Source of the DNA: Rosellinia necatrix
Lineage: Eukaryota; Ascomycota; Sordariomycetes; Xylariales; Xylariaceae
Direction of reading: 5' to 3'
Length of the DNA stretch: 64,000 bases
Assembly: GCA_021209875.1 (NCBI GenBank)
Contig: JAGYVD010000002.1
Span: forward strand, 4,092,001-4,156,000
Notes under the pieces: generated by a model
The model's input: the letters and a program-made list of their open reading frames with translations, nothing else
Database searches by the model: none
Told to the model about the DNA's origin: nothing
Translations under genes and position numbers: made by a program
Shown here: positions 11,210 through 22,782 of the stretch, piece after piece
Layout: each line of letters begins with the position of its first letter
Position numbering within the stretch: position 1 is the first letter of the stretch

Positions 11210-13023
11210 TTACATAGCAGTCAGCCGGCGTCTCCGTGGAGATCGCCGAAGCGAGCTATCCGCAGCACCGCCTTCCGCATCATCAAGAGCTAAGATCGAC
11301 AATATCGACTTCTCAACCTCGTCCCTCCCCCCCATTAGCTGATCCTCGTCCACCCAACCTATCTCAACCGCATAGCGTAGGATGTCGCTCGCGCTCTCGA
11401 ACCCGGGGACGCTCTCGTCGGCCTCCGGGTCAAGGTAAGACCACAGCTCTTTGGTCGCGCGCTTGAATGAATTGACTTCCCTCTTGGGCCCGCTGAAGTT
11501 TCGGACCATCCATTCGTACAGGTATGAAAGCCAGAGCACGTTTGTGTACGGCTCATGGATGGCCCATGTGATAGGACCATCGATGCCATCCGCATAGGGC
11601 GTCTTGTGGTCCTCAGGTGGGAGACACACGCGGTCCCCTCTTAGCAAGAACGATCTCATCTGCCGATATACGCGACACTGAGCTGCATGATCGCTTGTAA
11701 AGATGCCGAGGTCGCGTTCCAAGTCGTAGGCCACGGGCTCCGAGTCGTAGTCGGCCTGCGCCCGCGAGAGGCCGTAGTCCAGGATGGTTATTTCGAGACC
11801 GGAGAAGCCGAAATAGCAGGTCCGATCCCGTTCATCCTTTGGCACGGGCTCGCACACCTTCCGAACGCAGAGGTTCCCTTCATGGAGGTCTCGGTGCTAG
11901 GACTTATCAGTATAGATAGCATGTGGGTATGCCTCTGCGGCCAATGCTGAGTGACGCCTACCTCGAACCCTATTCTCGCCTCTGCGCGCGCGAGCGCGAT
12001 GGCAACGTGGAAGAATATATCCCATAGTTGGTCGGCCGTGGCGAGCTCGAAATCTTCAAGCGCCGTCCCCGCATCCCCCAACTCCACGACCAAAAACTTT
12101 GTATCATCAAGATACCGGCTAGGCGAGGGGTAGAATTGCAACCGGTCCGGATCTTGTCTTTTTAGTTTCTTATGGAAAGCTTGGTGCGTTTCGAGCAACT
12201 CCCGGCAGGCCTTTCCTTGGACTATGTATCGCTCTTTGTAGACCACGAACCCGGGGATATCGGCCACCCACTCGGAGATCTGGAGCTCGCCCAGCAAGTC
12301 GGATTCGCCGTGGGGTTCTTCGTCAACAAGCCCCGACCTTTGCTGTGTCTTGGTTTGCGGTTTTATCGGCGACGATAGCCGTATTACTTTTATGATGCTT
12401 GTGCCCCGATCGTTCGTCACTCGGTATACCTCTGCATAGGAGGCTTCTGCGATCTTGGCGATGTTGTCGCCCAGAGGGCAGATTTCAGCCCAGGAGAGGA
12501 CCTGTAGTTCCTTCGTCTGGTCGTGAAAAGAGAGTGCATGCTCGGTGACCGACGTCTCATCTATTTTCTCCTCTTCCTCTTCCTCTTCCTCTTCCTCTTC
12601 CTCTTCCTCTTCCTCTTCCTCTTCCTCTTCCTCTTCCTCTTCCTCCTCCTCCTCCCCCCCTTCCCCCTCTTCTGTCTCTAATTCCGGGATTGGCGGTGCA
12701 GATACAGGCTTGGGTGGCGTTAGAGGTTCAATAGCTTTGTCGCTGGGTAGGCCCAATGGCTCAGACTGCCTTGTTCTTCTTCGCAAAGGCAGGGGCGATT
12801 CTACCAGTTCTAGGTTTTCATCCTGTAGGTTAATCGAGGACAAGCCGTTCGTTAACTTTGAAACCAACTCGTCGTCGCCGTCATTGTCGAGAACATGTTC
12901 TTCTATTGGCACTGTCTTTGCTGTCCGTATAGGGGTCTGAGATAGCTCGACAAACAGGCGCCCGGCAGCCCGCGGCCTTTTGGCCTGCTTACCGTATCTC
13001 CGAGTAGTGTTTGGCTTTGACAT
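11210..13023 (-). CDS. Haspin-like serine/threonine kinase
   Basis: Haspin phosphorylates histone H3 Thr3 at mitotic centromeres and helps recruit the chromosomal passenger complex. Two exons, 13023-11962 and 11896-11210 (phase 0 junction), give 582 residues. The kinase domain fills the C-terminal two thirds: EASYAEVYRV is the glycine-rich loop, SIIKVIRL carries the ATP-binding Lys, HRDLHEGNL (catalytic Asp357) opens exon 2, and ITILDYGLSRA is the haspin version of the DFG motif. The sequence before LLETHQAFHK, with GFVVYKERYIVQGKACRE, matches haspin rather than ordinary kinases. The N-terminus starts MSKPNTTRRYGKQ, like the short basic N-termini of fungal haspins. The open frame extends upstream to 13185 but has no ATG there, which fixes 13023 as the start. 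A run of about 30 Glu lies between the N-terminal tail and the kinase domain. Confidence 0.92.
12567..12652 (-). repeat. Coding hexanucleotide repeat (poly-Glu) in haspin
   Basis: On the plus strand this is (CTCTTC)n followed by CTC triplets. Read on the minus strand it encodes about 30 consecutive Glu through alternating GAG and GAA. The unit is a multiple of three, so length changes keep the frame. Confidence 0.9.
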
Positions 13024-13485
13024 ATTCACATCTATTATTGGGATTCTTGGAGCGGTGTATCGTTCAGTATCTTGTTCACCATTTTGAGAATAATTGATCA
13101 ATGTGTATCGACGTTTGAGGGTCGAGTCAGATTTGTTTACTTCCCTCCTGAGACGTAACGGGCGACGCCCCAGCAACGGATTCACTGATGAGCCAATACC
13201 TGCTTACTCAGTAGGTATACGCCACGAACGACGCCACAGCTGACCCGGTTACCCCAATTCGTCATTACTGTAACACCAATGTGCTACCCAGTGAAATGTG
13301 GAGCCGCGCAGCACTGGACCCCAACTCCCGGGACTGCTCCATCCACCGTCAGCCGTCAGCTCCTAATTAATTCCTTGAGCTTTGTCTACGTGGTGGTCGA
13401 AGTATTGGAGTGCGTCTCTCTTCGCCCCCATTTCTCCTCAACCTCGTCGCGCAAGCAATTGCGTTCTCGCACGAGGTCCGTGAAG
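13024..13485. promoter_or_regulatory. Shared divergent promoter region, haspin / CCDC47-like gene
   Basis: The two start codons point away from each other and are 462 bp apart, so both promoters must lie here or overlap. I see no clear TATA box. The stretch nearest 13486 is rich in CT and TCTC runs, typical of fungal 5' UTRs. Confidence 0.5.
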
Positions 13486-15045
13486 ATGGCTGACTTCCTT
13501 AAAAACGTTCTCGGAGGCAATAAGCCAGCAGGTGCGCCCGCTGCCGCCAAGGCTGATTCTGGTACGTGGTCTCTACCTCACAATCCCATCTCGAGGCGCC
13601 AGCCCGTCGCGACATCCCACGACCACAAGCACCTGCCTACCTCCCTCTTGATAGTCTGTCGCGCACAAAGTCATCCCATAGCATTGTCATATTAGCGTCG
13701 CAGAAGACAGCAGAAGACAGCAGAATGGACACGCAGAATATGCTGACTGGCTGAGGTTAGATTTCGCCGATTTTGCGGAGGCGCCTCAACCCGCTGCTCT
13801 GCCCTTCCAGCCTGTCGCAGATGGCTTGGCCAACGGCGGCGCTGTCCCTACCGCGCTCCCCTATACGAAATGGTATAACGTACACGAACGCCATAGCCTG
13901 AGCGAGTTCCGCACCGAGGGCATCATCCTATCCGTTATCGTCTTCATCTGCACTCTGCACTTTATCGGCTCGCGACTTAATCGATCCAAGGCGAAGGCAT
14001 GGGCCAAAGCCCACACGCCTCTTCTGACCGGCGAGTTTTCTCTTGTGGGTTTTGGTGGCTTAGCTATCTCAGAGGATGAATCCGACAAGGTATTGAGGGA
14101 GAAGAGCTTGTTTGAGTTTGCCTCGTATGCGACTGGTCGACAGAACATCGCCTTTATGGACGTCAAGCTGTCGCTGATGAAGCGCTTCAATCCCTTTGTG
14201 CTCATCCCCGACTACATCATTGGTTTCCTCTGGGAGGGCTACCCGAGCCCAGAGGACTCGGTGGGCGCTACTATCTACCCATTTGACGGAAGAGAGGCTC
14301 AAATCGTCCCTGGTATTCCCGGTGCCGCTGAACTCCGAAGTAAGGACACGAAGAGCACCTACGATGGTTTCGTCTGGGCTATTGTGAACAAGTCCCAGAT
14401 GAAGGAGCTTCGGGACGAGCGGTACGACGTGTCCATCACCTTCACCAAAGATCACGCTAAGCTGCCTATCTGGACAACTGTCATGAGCGAAAGCGCCGAA
14501 GTCACCTCAGCCCTCCTATCAGATGAGCTGGTCGACGCTATTGAGAAGGCGGGAGAGCTGTTCGACTATCTTATCATTACCGACCAGCCCTTGGAGAAAC
14601 CTAAGACGTAAGTTGAACGCTCTAGCGAAGCTGGCAAAATTAGATCAAACCTAGATACTAACAAAGTCGTAGAATGGATGAGGCTACCCCGCGTAAGCGC
14701 ATCTTCCTTAAGTACCGACTCCCGTCATCAAACAACTATGATAACCTCCTCCCTCTATTCTCGTACTTTGTCCGACTGCCCGATCAGTTGGCGTCCGCGG
14801 CCCACTTCCGGAATGAGGTGATGCGCAAGATCAGGAGCGTACGCGATGAAAACATGAAGCAAATCCAGAAGGCTGCTGAGGACGAGAAGGCCGAGGAGCG
14901 GGCGCTTGAGCGTGACAAGGCCAGGAAAGCCAAGCGTGATGCAGAGCTTAATGCTCTTGACGCCAAGGCTCAGAAGAAATACCTTGAGAAGGAGAAAGAG
15001 AAGGAGTTGCGCAAGGCGGCTAAGAAGCAGACAGTGCGCGCATAA
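13486..15045 (+). CDS. CCDC47-type ER membrane protein (DUF1682 family)
   Basis: In animals CCDC47 is a single-span ER protein that binds calcium and forms the PAT complex, a chaperone for multi-span membrane protein insertion at the ribosome-Sec61 site. Three exons, 13486-13561, 13761-14607 and 14673-15045, give 431 residues with in-frame junctions (Asp and Thr codons are split). Family features are a short acidic/proline N-terminus, one hydrophobic span at about residues 79-95 (IILSVIVFICTLHFIG), the central domain with FNPFVLIPDYIIGFLWEG, and a C-terminal basic/acidic coiled coil (EDEKAEERALERDKARKAKR onward) ending in Lys-rich sequence. The first intron is about 200 nt, longer than most here. 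The start at 13486 follows a pyrimidine-rich leader and gives MADFLKNVLGG. The role in fungi is inferred from the family. Confidence 0.88.
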
Positions 15046-15414
15046 ACCTGACTTCCAAAATTCTTGTCCAATATATTATAGTGGCTACGAGCTAGTGTTT
15101 CTATACGGGGTTCCGCGGGGTGGGTGGTATGATGGTTACGCAGTAAGGAGAGTCACGAATAAAAGGGGCTTCTAAACAAGGCATGTATAATAGGCGCGCA
15201 ACAAAAACAAAAGGGCCTATTGCCGGGCACTATGTATGTAACTACTTTCAGACGTTCACTGGTGAAGAAATAATACCGTTTAATACGCCCTTCGTTGCGG
15301 TTGGATCTCTTTCCCCATGCCTATCAATTCTCTTCCTTGGAATTTGGTCTTGCTACCAAAGCTACGTAGTGTCCCACAAACCCCTTGATGACAATTATAC
15401 ATTTCGGGCATTCA

Positions 15415-16294
15415 TTACGAGACCAGCTTGGAGAGTATATCCTCGACGCGCTTCACCTTATCCTGAGCCGTCTGTTTCTTGTCCGTCCTATATTGCGGCA
15501 TGGTGAGAACCGTGAGAATTTGGTACAAGCCGGAATGTTGAGAGGGGAACGAGGGTCAGAGGAAGGGTAATAGAGGTATAGTCATGCCCTCGTTTAGGGC
15601 AGCCAGCTCGTCAAACAGGGAAAGGAGAGAGAGAGAGAAAGAGAGAGAGAAACGCTCTCACCTTGTGCCGACACGCATCGAACTCTGCACTCTCACGACG
15701 CCTCGCGCGTGGACGACGCTGTGGGCCTGGCCGATGACTTTCATGACCTCGTCCCAGGAGCCTTCTATCACGATGCAAACGATTCCCCACCCCCCCCCCC
15801 TCCCGGTCAGTTTGGTTGTCTTCAACTGGCGTTCCCAGAAGCATCGCCTGAAAAAGGGGGTAGGTAGGGTAGAGAACGGCGAGATGTGCCCCCTCCCCTT
15901 TTGCCAAACGACGAAAATACATACCGACTGTCGTGCCCGCCGAGTGCATCGTATACGAGAGCCCGCTCGCCCTCAGCAGCTTCTGGACCTCGGCCACCTC
16001 CTCCGCGACGGAGACGGAGCCGGTGCCGACCTGCCGGGTGTCGTATTAGATGGGTGCATCCTTGTCTTTGCCCTCGGCGCTAGGGTGTCTCCTATCATGC
16101 CGAAATCGACAGCAGCCCCCCTGCAAAAAAAAAAAGAAAAAAAAGGAAAGAAAAAAGAAAGAAAAAACCTTGGAGATGGGTGGCGATGATTGCTGCTTCA
16201 GTAGACGAAAGCGGCCATGCTAGGCGAAACTCACCGGGATCAGACAGAAGTCGGCGTAACACCGCTCGGGTGTCGCGACCTGCGTGTATTCCAT
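15415..16294 (-). CDS. ECM15: ECM15/UPF0045 (MTH1187-like) small thiamine-binding-family protein
   Basis: This gene is split into four small exons: 16294-16235, 16030-15925, 15764-15662 and 15487-15415. Joined, they give 113 residues in one frame. Residues read MEYTQVATPERCYADFCLIP in exon 1, then VGTGSVSVAEEVAEVQKLL and YTMHSAGTTVEGSWDEV across the exon 2/3 junction, HSVVHARGVVRVQSSMRVGT in exon 3, and a basic C-terminal helix ending DILSKLVS. The order ADFCLIP(V)GTGS - AEVQ - MHS.GTT.EG.WDEV - RVQSS.R.GTR is diagnostic of the MTH1187/YkoF-like family. Members are small ferredoxin-fold tetramers; some bind thiamine or related ligands, and yeast Ecm15 was named from a cell-wall screen. Its actual ligand here is unknown. 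Donors and acceptors are all GT/AG. The last intron contains a GA-rich tract. The gene is convergent with the CCDC47-like gene, 369 bp away. Confidence 0.85.
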
Positions 16295-16963
16295 TCTTTT
16301 TACGTATGCCGGTATATATGTGTTGCTTCTTTGAGGGTTGTGTTACTTTGGAGAAAACACAGAGGCCTCTCAACAAAGATCGGGATGAGTGAAGGTGACC
16401 GGCCAGATGGATTAGACAAAACTGGGGTAATGTCCTATAAGTTGCTCTGGCACCACTGATGTTGTGTAACTCCGGCAATTGAGAGATCCATGAATAAGCA
16501 CGTCCGGGACCCCACTGGCAGCTGGATCGGCTCACGACGGCCCCGGAGCAAGGAGGACAGCTGGAGCGATCAAAATGGTTGATACATCAGGCGCTGCTGG
16601 TATATTTGAATCTATATATGTATGATAATCTAATTCAACCTGATATTGGAATATGTAAGTACCCAATCGATATATGTACTGATTTCCTTATTAAAAAAAA
16701 AAAAAAAAAAGTAAAGGCAGGTGCTAGTAAGGACTTGTTCGGTTACGAATGCCAGAAAATCTCCCCTCCCTTCCCCGCCCCCCTAAAACAATGGACGCCG
16801 TCGCTATGCAGCCAATAATCAGCGCATCTTAACTAAGATAGATGGTTTGCTTTTTTTTTTCTCCCCCTTCCCCTCCCATAATTTCAAAATTGTCCAAACT
16901 CTAAATCCAAAAAAAAAACCCGCGCCTAAAGTATATACCCGACGTTTCGTTCCCGGGTCCGGT
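16295..16963. other. Spacer between ECM15-like start and PLC-like 3' end
   Basis: No supported gene. It should hold the promoter of the ECM15-like gene (left) and the 3' UTR of the PLC-like gene (right). It includes an A17 run near 16694-16711 and a T-rich and C-rich tract near 16850-16875. Confidence 0.55.
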
Positions 16964-18172
16964 TTACGCGAGCACCAACGCCGCGGCGAAGAACGCGACC
17001 AGCGCCCCCGTGCCCACGCCGGCGGCGCGCCGCGCCTCGTTGCCGGGGGCGTCGGCGTCGGACTCGGCGGCGGTGCTGTTCCGGCGGCCGACGGGGTTGG
17101 CGACGCCGTTCATGAGGTCGGCGGTGTCGACGGAGGGGCCCTCGCTGAAGAAGTCGACGAGCACGAAGGTGGGCTTGAGGCCCCACTCGGCGAGGCAGGC
17201 CTGCGCGTGGCGGCCGAGGGCGCCGGTGGCGGACGTGGAGGGGCTGTTGGTGGTGGCGATGTCGGCGACGTTGGGGATCATGATGGAGGAGCCGAGGTCC
17301 GTGTAGGCGAAGTGGTTCATGAGCGGCAGGAGGCCGGCCGAGAGCGCCGACGCCGCCGACGCCTGCGACTTGGGCCGGTCGATGCTGCAGTTGAAGCCCG
17401 ACAGCGACGTGACCTCGTACGCCGTCTCGAACACGTAGTCGAACTCGGACAGCAGGTACGGGTACGCGCTGCTGGCCGTGATGGACGCGATGAAGGTCAC
17501 GAGCCGCGTGTCGGCCGCGATCATGGCCTGCAGCGTCGGCCACCCGTCGCTCCCCGACGGTGTGAAGCCGTACTTGGAGATGCCCGAGGCCTCGAACGCG
17601 GCGCCGAAATCGGCCGTGTCCTGGCCGTCCGAGTTGACGATGAGGAGCGTCACCACCTCGTTCGGGTTGTTGTCCATCCAGAACCGAACGTTCACGAGCC
17701 AGTCCTGCAGCGGACCGGCGTCGAGCAGGACGCACGTCGTGTGGCACATCTCGATGGTGCCATTCTGGTCGTGGACCTGCACCTGCAGCAGCCGGATGCC
17801 CGCGTCCAGCGCGACCGTTGCGTTGAAGTACTGGTTGCCGGCCACCGAATTCGAGGTGCTGGCGTCGCGGAGGAAGGACGAGTCGTGGGCGCCCATGTGG
17901 GTGATGTTGCCGTACGAGCGGCCACAGAGATCCGGGGAATTGTTACAGGCCGTCACCGATGCCGAGCCTGAGGCGGCGGCGGCCGTGGAGACGGACGTCG
18001 CGGCGACGGACTCCGTGGCGACGGATTCTGTGGTAATGGATGTTGCGGCGACGACGGATGTTGCCGTCGTCGTCGCCGCCGCTGAGCCATGGTTAAAACC
18101 CTGTGGTGATGCATACGCCGCACTCGCCAGAGCGGCCAGGGTTGTCATGTAGGTGCCTAGCGAAGGGATCAT
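16964..18172 (-). CDS. PLC-like (PI-PLC X-type) phosphodiesterase, probably GPI-anchored
   Basis: Single-exon gene, 402 residues. Residues 1-21 form a signal peptide (hydrophobic, ending AYA before SPQ). Residues 30-75 are a Ser/Thr/Ala/Val-rich, likely O-glycosylated linker. A PLC-like TIM-barrel domain follows: [13 protein letters not shown] (His96, Asp97) matches the first catalytic-His motif of PI-PLC X domains, and [15 protein letters not shown] (His144) the second. The segment [20 protein letters not shown] and the later [17 protein letters not shown] are typical of fungal PLC-like proteins annotated from this family. The extreme C-terminus, [18 protein letters not shown], is a hydrophobic tail after a hydrophilic Asn-containing region, as in GPI-anchor signals. 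True phospholipase activity is not shown; many fungal members lack the calcium-binding residues. GC content is much higher than in flanking spacers. Confidence 0.85.
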   Translation of the reverse strand: MIPSLGTYMTTLAALASAAYASPQGFNHGSAAATTTATSVVAATSITTESVATESVAATSVSTAAAASGSASVTACNNSPDLCGRSYGNITHMGAHDSSFLRDASTSNSVAGNQYFNATVALDAGIRLLQVQVHDQNGTIEMCHTTCVLLDAGPLQDWLVNVRFWMDNNPNEVVTLLIVNSDGQDTADFGAAFEASGISKYGFTPSGSDGWPTLQAMIAADTRLVTFIASITASSAYPYLLSEFDYVFETAYEVTSLSGFNCSIDRPKSQASAASALSAGLLPLMNHFAYTDLGSSIMIPNVADIATTNSPSTSATGALGRHAQACLAEWGLKPTFVLVDFFSEGPSVDTADLMNGVANPVGRRNSTAAESDADAPGNEARRAAGVGTGALVAFFAAALVLA

Positions 18173-19758
18173 GTTGACTAAGGAGATGGGGGATGAGGAT
18201 GCTATCTGGAGATTATCCGCCTGTGCCGTTCGCAGAAGAGGAAAGAGGAGGATGAAACAAAATAACCAAACGAGAGGCGGCGAGTGAGTTCACTATCTAT
18301 CGCCCATATAACATATAACTACAGGTTCTAACGAGAGTTCAAACTTTCAAGTGACAGGTCGGAGGAGCGTGGAATACGTAACGTCCATTCCTGGACCCCA
18401 GCTCCTGTGTGTCCTGTGTTTGATGCGCGCGAGGGTGCCGACATGCCGGACCCCTACCATTTACGACCGGCCGTATAAGTGATCTACAGGGGTCAGCGTG
18501 GCTAAAACCAGCCTAGCAGCCGCAGGACCAGGCTCGCCCGCTCACTACCTACTCTCGCCGTGGAACAACTATAGTACACTACATACACTACACTAACAGG
18601 TAAGTTACGCCTAGTCCATAGTCAACCCAGCTGGTTTAGCGGCGGCGTCTTCTGTGGGGTATGCCCACACCCAGATTCGTCTGAAGCTGAGGACTGCGCC
18701 TCTCCACGTCAGCCCCTCGCAGAGACGAAACCATGCAAACGCGCGTTCCTGCTGTCACTCGGTCGTTTCAAACCAAGTTGCGCAGCCCTTCCACGCCTCG
18801 GGGACGTACACTACAACATTTACCACCTATGTATCCCTATAATTACCTATTATACGGCTTCCCATGTGCGGGTTCATTCGTTCATTCGTTCATTCATTCA
18901 TTCATTCATTCAATTCTCGAATAGTTAAATGGTAAGGAGGGTTCAAAAGAACGAGAAAAAAAAAAAAAAAACTGCCTCCCTGGGCGTATTGTTTGTTCTC
19001 ACGACGTCCACTAGCGGCTGGAAAAGTATAGGAAACATTGCATGGCGAAGCTAGCTATCGGCTGTATAAAAAGATACGAACCACTTGGGGTTTTCCATTA
19101 CTTGGAATAGAATAAGGAGGGCTCGATACCAAATACCAACCCACTGCACTCGAATCATTCTTGTGTCATTGGACTCATTACTAAGGTATAACTACCTGTT
19201 AATTCCTAGTCTAACTACAGCACTTGTATGGTCCTGGTGAGAATACGAGAGCCCCACTAAAATAGTGCTACGTTTGGCCGTGATGAACGCCTGCTCATCG
19301 TCTGGTTTTGGCACAGCGAGACACGCGCACACACAGATACCTACACACACAGCCCCTTAACAGGGATGCCATGGTGGTAGTGATTGCGCAGAGAGTGTCC
19401 GATACATACACACGTCTGTACATATAACTAAACAGACAAAGACGCCCTATCGGAAGATCAGGTTACTGTACCAACTATTTTTAGCGAATAGAGAGGCGAC
19501 CTGAACGTTCACATGAACCGAACTACCGAGCTACCGAGCCACTCACCTATTTACCGAGCCAGAGCCTCCTCAGACGGGCACCCATGCACGAAGCAACGAC
19601 AGGTATAGCACTGTAATTGGTTGATCAGAGGTGAGATCGCCTTTCGGGGTATCCATCGCCACGTTTGCATCACCCCGCATCGACATTGATTTATTACGGC
19701 CAAATAATTAGTACAAGGACAGCCCTCTCAACACCGCCTGATGATGGGTGTCAGTGTT
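18173..19758. other. Spacer upstream of the PLC-like gene, downstream of CDC37
   Basis: No gene recognised. It contains an ATTC-type microsatellite at about 18880-18915, an A14 run near 18957, and AC-rich sequence around 19320-19350. The left 150-300 bases are the probable promoter of the PLC-like gene. Confidence 0.55.
18880..18915. repeat. (CATT)n-type microsatellite
   Basis: Roughly nine copies of a TTCA/TTCG tetramer; the early copies alternate with TTCG, which looks like a point variant that spread through part of the array. Confidence 0.85.
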
Positions 19759-21388
19759 TTACTCAGGATCATCCGCATATGACTCTGCCGTAGCCCTTCC
19801 TTCCAGCTCCTTGACCTTCTGCTTGCCTTCCTCGGTGGTGGCGTCTATGATCTGCTCTTCTAAGCTAATAATACCAGCCTACAAGGCAAATATTAGCACT
19901 CCGACACGTCAAGTGATGCGCTGGGGGCGTGGCCATCTCCTTACCTGGCTCAAGAGACCCACGACCTCCTCGGCCTCAGGGACCTTCATGTTGCCTAGAA
20001 CCTCGTTCACCTTGTCGAGGCTGCCGGATTCTAGCGCCTTTCGCATATCTGGCGCGAAGCTCTCGAAGATCTTGCGTTCGTGCCTCTCGGCCTCCCCTTC
20101 GCCGTTTTCGGGCGGGATATTGATCTTAATCTCGGTGCCCGGTTCTACAGTGTGCAGCTGAATCTGTTCCACGTCGCCAGAACCGCCATCCGCAGCCCGC
20201 TGCGCGTTAATCTCAGTCGTCCGGGTCTTAATACGAAAATAGGTGTCTTGCACGTCCTTGAAGAATACCTCATGGGCCTGGTGGCCTCTTGTGGTAATGC
20301 GCTTGAAGAAGAGCGCAACACCATCCTTTCCTAGCGAGCGACAGTACTGGAGTAGCAGGGCCTGGTGAATGTAGTTTCGTGCGAGATCATCCTGGTTCTG
20401 TAGCTGTGCGTCAAATGCCAGGACGAGGATGCCATCGGTCTCCTTCTCCGACAGAATCTTGGGATGCGAAGAGATGAAAGCATGACTTTCCCGGTACTCG
20501 GAGGCCTTGATCTTAGCGAACTTGCGACCATCGGCAGAAGCCTCGATCTCGCCATCGTCACTACTGCCGCCGTCTGATGCTGCCCCAGGCGTCTCGGGCT
20601 TGTTTATATTAAAGTCGGGGTTCAGGAGTTGGGGTTTGCCATCGCTGCTCTGCCCCCCCGACGTGGACGGCGTAGACTTTGTGACATGGGAACTATCAAA
20701 CCCCGTATGGATGCCCTCGCTTGTGATTTTGCGGCTTCCTTCCAGCTCTAACTCTGCCAGCTTCTCCTCAAGCTGCTTCTGCAGGTCCTGCACTTTCTTC
20801 AGGTGGTTCCCAATTTCCTCGACCATGGCGTCGTAGCGATTCTCCGGGTTCTTCTCGTTCAGTGTCCCATTCACCTGGTCTAGCAACGTAGCCATCATCT
20901 TAGTATAGGTAGGTGTCTGCGCACCCTCGACCCGGACGCCCTCAGGCGGCGTAGGTGGCTGGTCGTCCTCGGGATTGCCGGCAGACTCGATGACGGCGCG
21001 GAAAGCCATCTCGGCAAGGTTGGATTCGGCTTGAGCAGCGTTTGCCTGGAGAGCGGCCAAAAGCCCAGATATGCGCTTCAACAAGCCATCGTTGACCTGA
21101 CGTTCATACTTGTAGGTCTCGATCTGTAGCCGGCGCTGTTGGCGCTCGGCGTGGATCTGGTTCTGCTTGGCGCGGATGAAGGATCGTTTATCGACATTGG
21201 GGTGAACCTCGATATCGGAGTCATCGCTGAGTTCCAGTTTGTCCTGTAAAGAGAAGCGTCGCGGTCAGCCCTCGTCCGCAGCGCTTCGAGGTCCCAAGGG
21301 ATGGAGATGGGTGCATAGCAGCCGTCTATCTCGACATCTAGTTCCGTAGACGGCCCTCCCTTACCCATTTGCTGTAATCCAAAGGCAT
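19759..21388 (-). CDS. CDC37: Hsp90 co-chaperone Cdc37
   Basis: Cdc37 brings protein kinase clients to Hsp90 in the cytosol. Three exons, 21388-21365, 21243-19945 and 19878-19759, give 480 residues. The first exon codes only MPLDYSKW and joins in frame to DKLELSDDSDIEVHPNVDKR, the family's kinase-recognition N-terminus. Ser14 in LELSDDSD sits at the CK2 phosphorylation position known from yeast. A coiled coil follows (ERQQRRLQIETYKYERQ and on). The Hsp90-binding middle domain includes ESHAFISSHPKILSEKETDG and NYIHQALLLQYCRSLG. The C-terminal helical region is split, with the last 39 residues in exon 3 (AGIISLEEQIIDATTEEGKQ, ending DDPE). Introns have GTAAGG donors and CAG/TAG acceptors. The long linker between coiled coil and middle domain is Ser/Gly/Asp-rich and least certain. 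Confidence 0.95.
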
Positions 21389-21827
21389 TTTTAGCTAGTG
21401 CTGGGGCTAGATAAGCTGGGGCTAGATGAACAGTTTTTTTCTTTTTCTTTTTGGAACGAGGTGGGCTCCAAAATAACATTCGTTCGGACAGGTTTACAGG
21501 CTGGCGACCTCACGGGTGTGCATGAAGGGATAGAGATGTGTGATGAGGAACATTCTGTGATATTCTATGCGACTGGCGGTTGCGGGGTGTTTGGTGATGG
21601 GATATGGTGATTGTGCTCCATTACACAGCGAAAGAGGGGCAAACTGGGATGGCACTGCTCCAGTCAACTAGGCACCTACCTATTCTCTAACTAAGCACTA
21701 CCTACCTAGTTACCTAACCTACTAACCTACCAACCCACCTACCCGTACCTACCGTCTCAGTAAGTACCTAAGGTAGGTACCTTTGGGCCGATTGGCTGTA
21801 TTAAGGCTCCTAGCAGCCACAATCGCA

Positions 21828-21890
21828 CCATTAAAATGTAACTAGCACTGTCAGACACCTAGATTAGACGTTAATACTACTACTACTACT
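21828..21890. repeat. Dispersed ~60-bp element, copy A
   Basis: Nearly identical to 31491-31565. Both copies run CCATTAA-ATGTAACTAGCACTG, then TCAGACACCTAGA, then CGTTAATACTACTACTACT. They differ by one base near the start, a short insertion before CGTTAA and the number of CTA triplets. Both copies are in the same orientation and embedded in TAGGTACC-rich sequence. Confidence 0.85.
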
Positions 21891-22609
21891 AAGGTAGGTA
21901 CCTAGGTAGGTACCTATCTAGGTAAGTAGGCAGCCTACTTCTAAGTGGGTGTGGGTACCTAAGTGAGCAAGTGCCTAGGTACCTAGGTAATTGGAAGTAA
22001 GTATCAATTAGGTAGGTACCACCTCCCTGTGGAGGGGCTGCAGCGGGGTTATAGGTAGATAAGTAGGTAGGTACGGTGCCCATTTATCAAGGAGGTAGGT
22101 AGTTTAATTGTATTATAAATGTTGGTTATAAATCATACTTTGCCTGGGCAACAACTCCATTTATAGAGCACGGCACCCTTAATTTCGAGGTTGCGCAGGT
22201 GGAGGCACTCTTTTTGTTTTCTACAAAGAAGCGACCGGCCGGAATACTAAATTGAAATCCAATGCTTGTTACCTGTTCCCAGGAGTACACTAGCAACAGC
22301 CCTGATGACCCTATATTCCTAGATTGTGGCCGATCAATTCTGGGCACCGCGGCACGAAATGATGGAAGCCGTATAATAGCGGCATTTGCTCGACGTTGGA
22401 TCTTGAAGTCCTGTTGCTATAAATACCCCCCATCACAAATTATGAATAGGAATAATGAAGGCCCATCCCGGTTATATTCATCTGCTCGCCCGTGACCACC
22501 TACCAAAATAGTTCACAAGACAGCTTGAATAACACCTACCGAGGTAGTATTGTGAAGAGAGGGGTAAACAGTGTTTACTACAACATATCATTTGCGGTCA
22601 CGTTACATG

Positions 22610-22782
<173 letters not shown>

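Noticed and set aside
13024..13185. N-terminal extension of haspin to 13185
   Set aside because: The first codon there is GTG, not ATG; a eukaryotic start at the ATG at 13023 also gives the typical haspin N-terminus.
16847..17971. 374-codon plus-strand open frame opposite the PLC-like gene
   Set aside because: It is an antisense shadow in GC-rich sequence with Val/Gly/Arg-rich composition and no motif, while the opposite strand has signal peptide, catalytic motifs and GPI tail.
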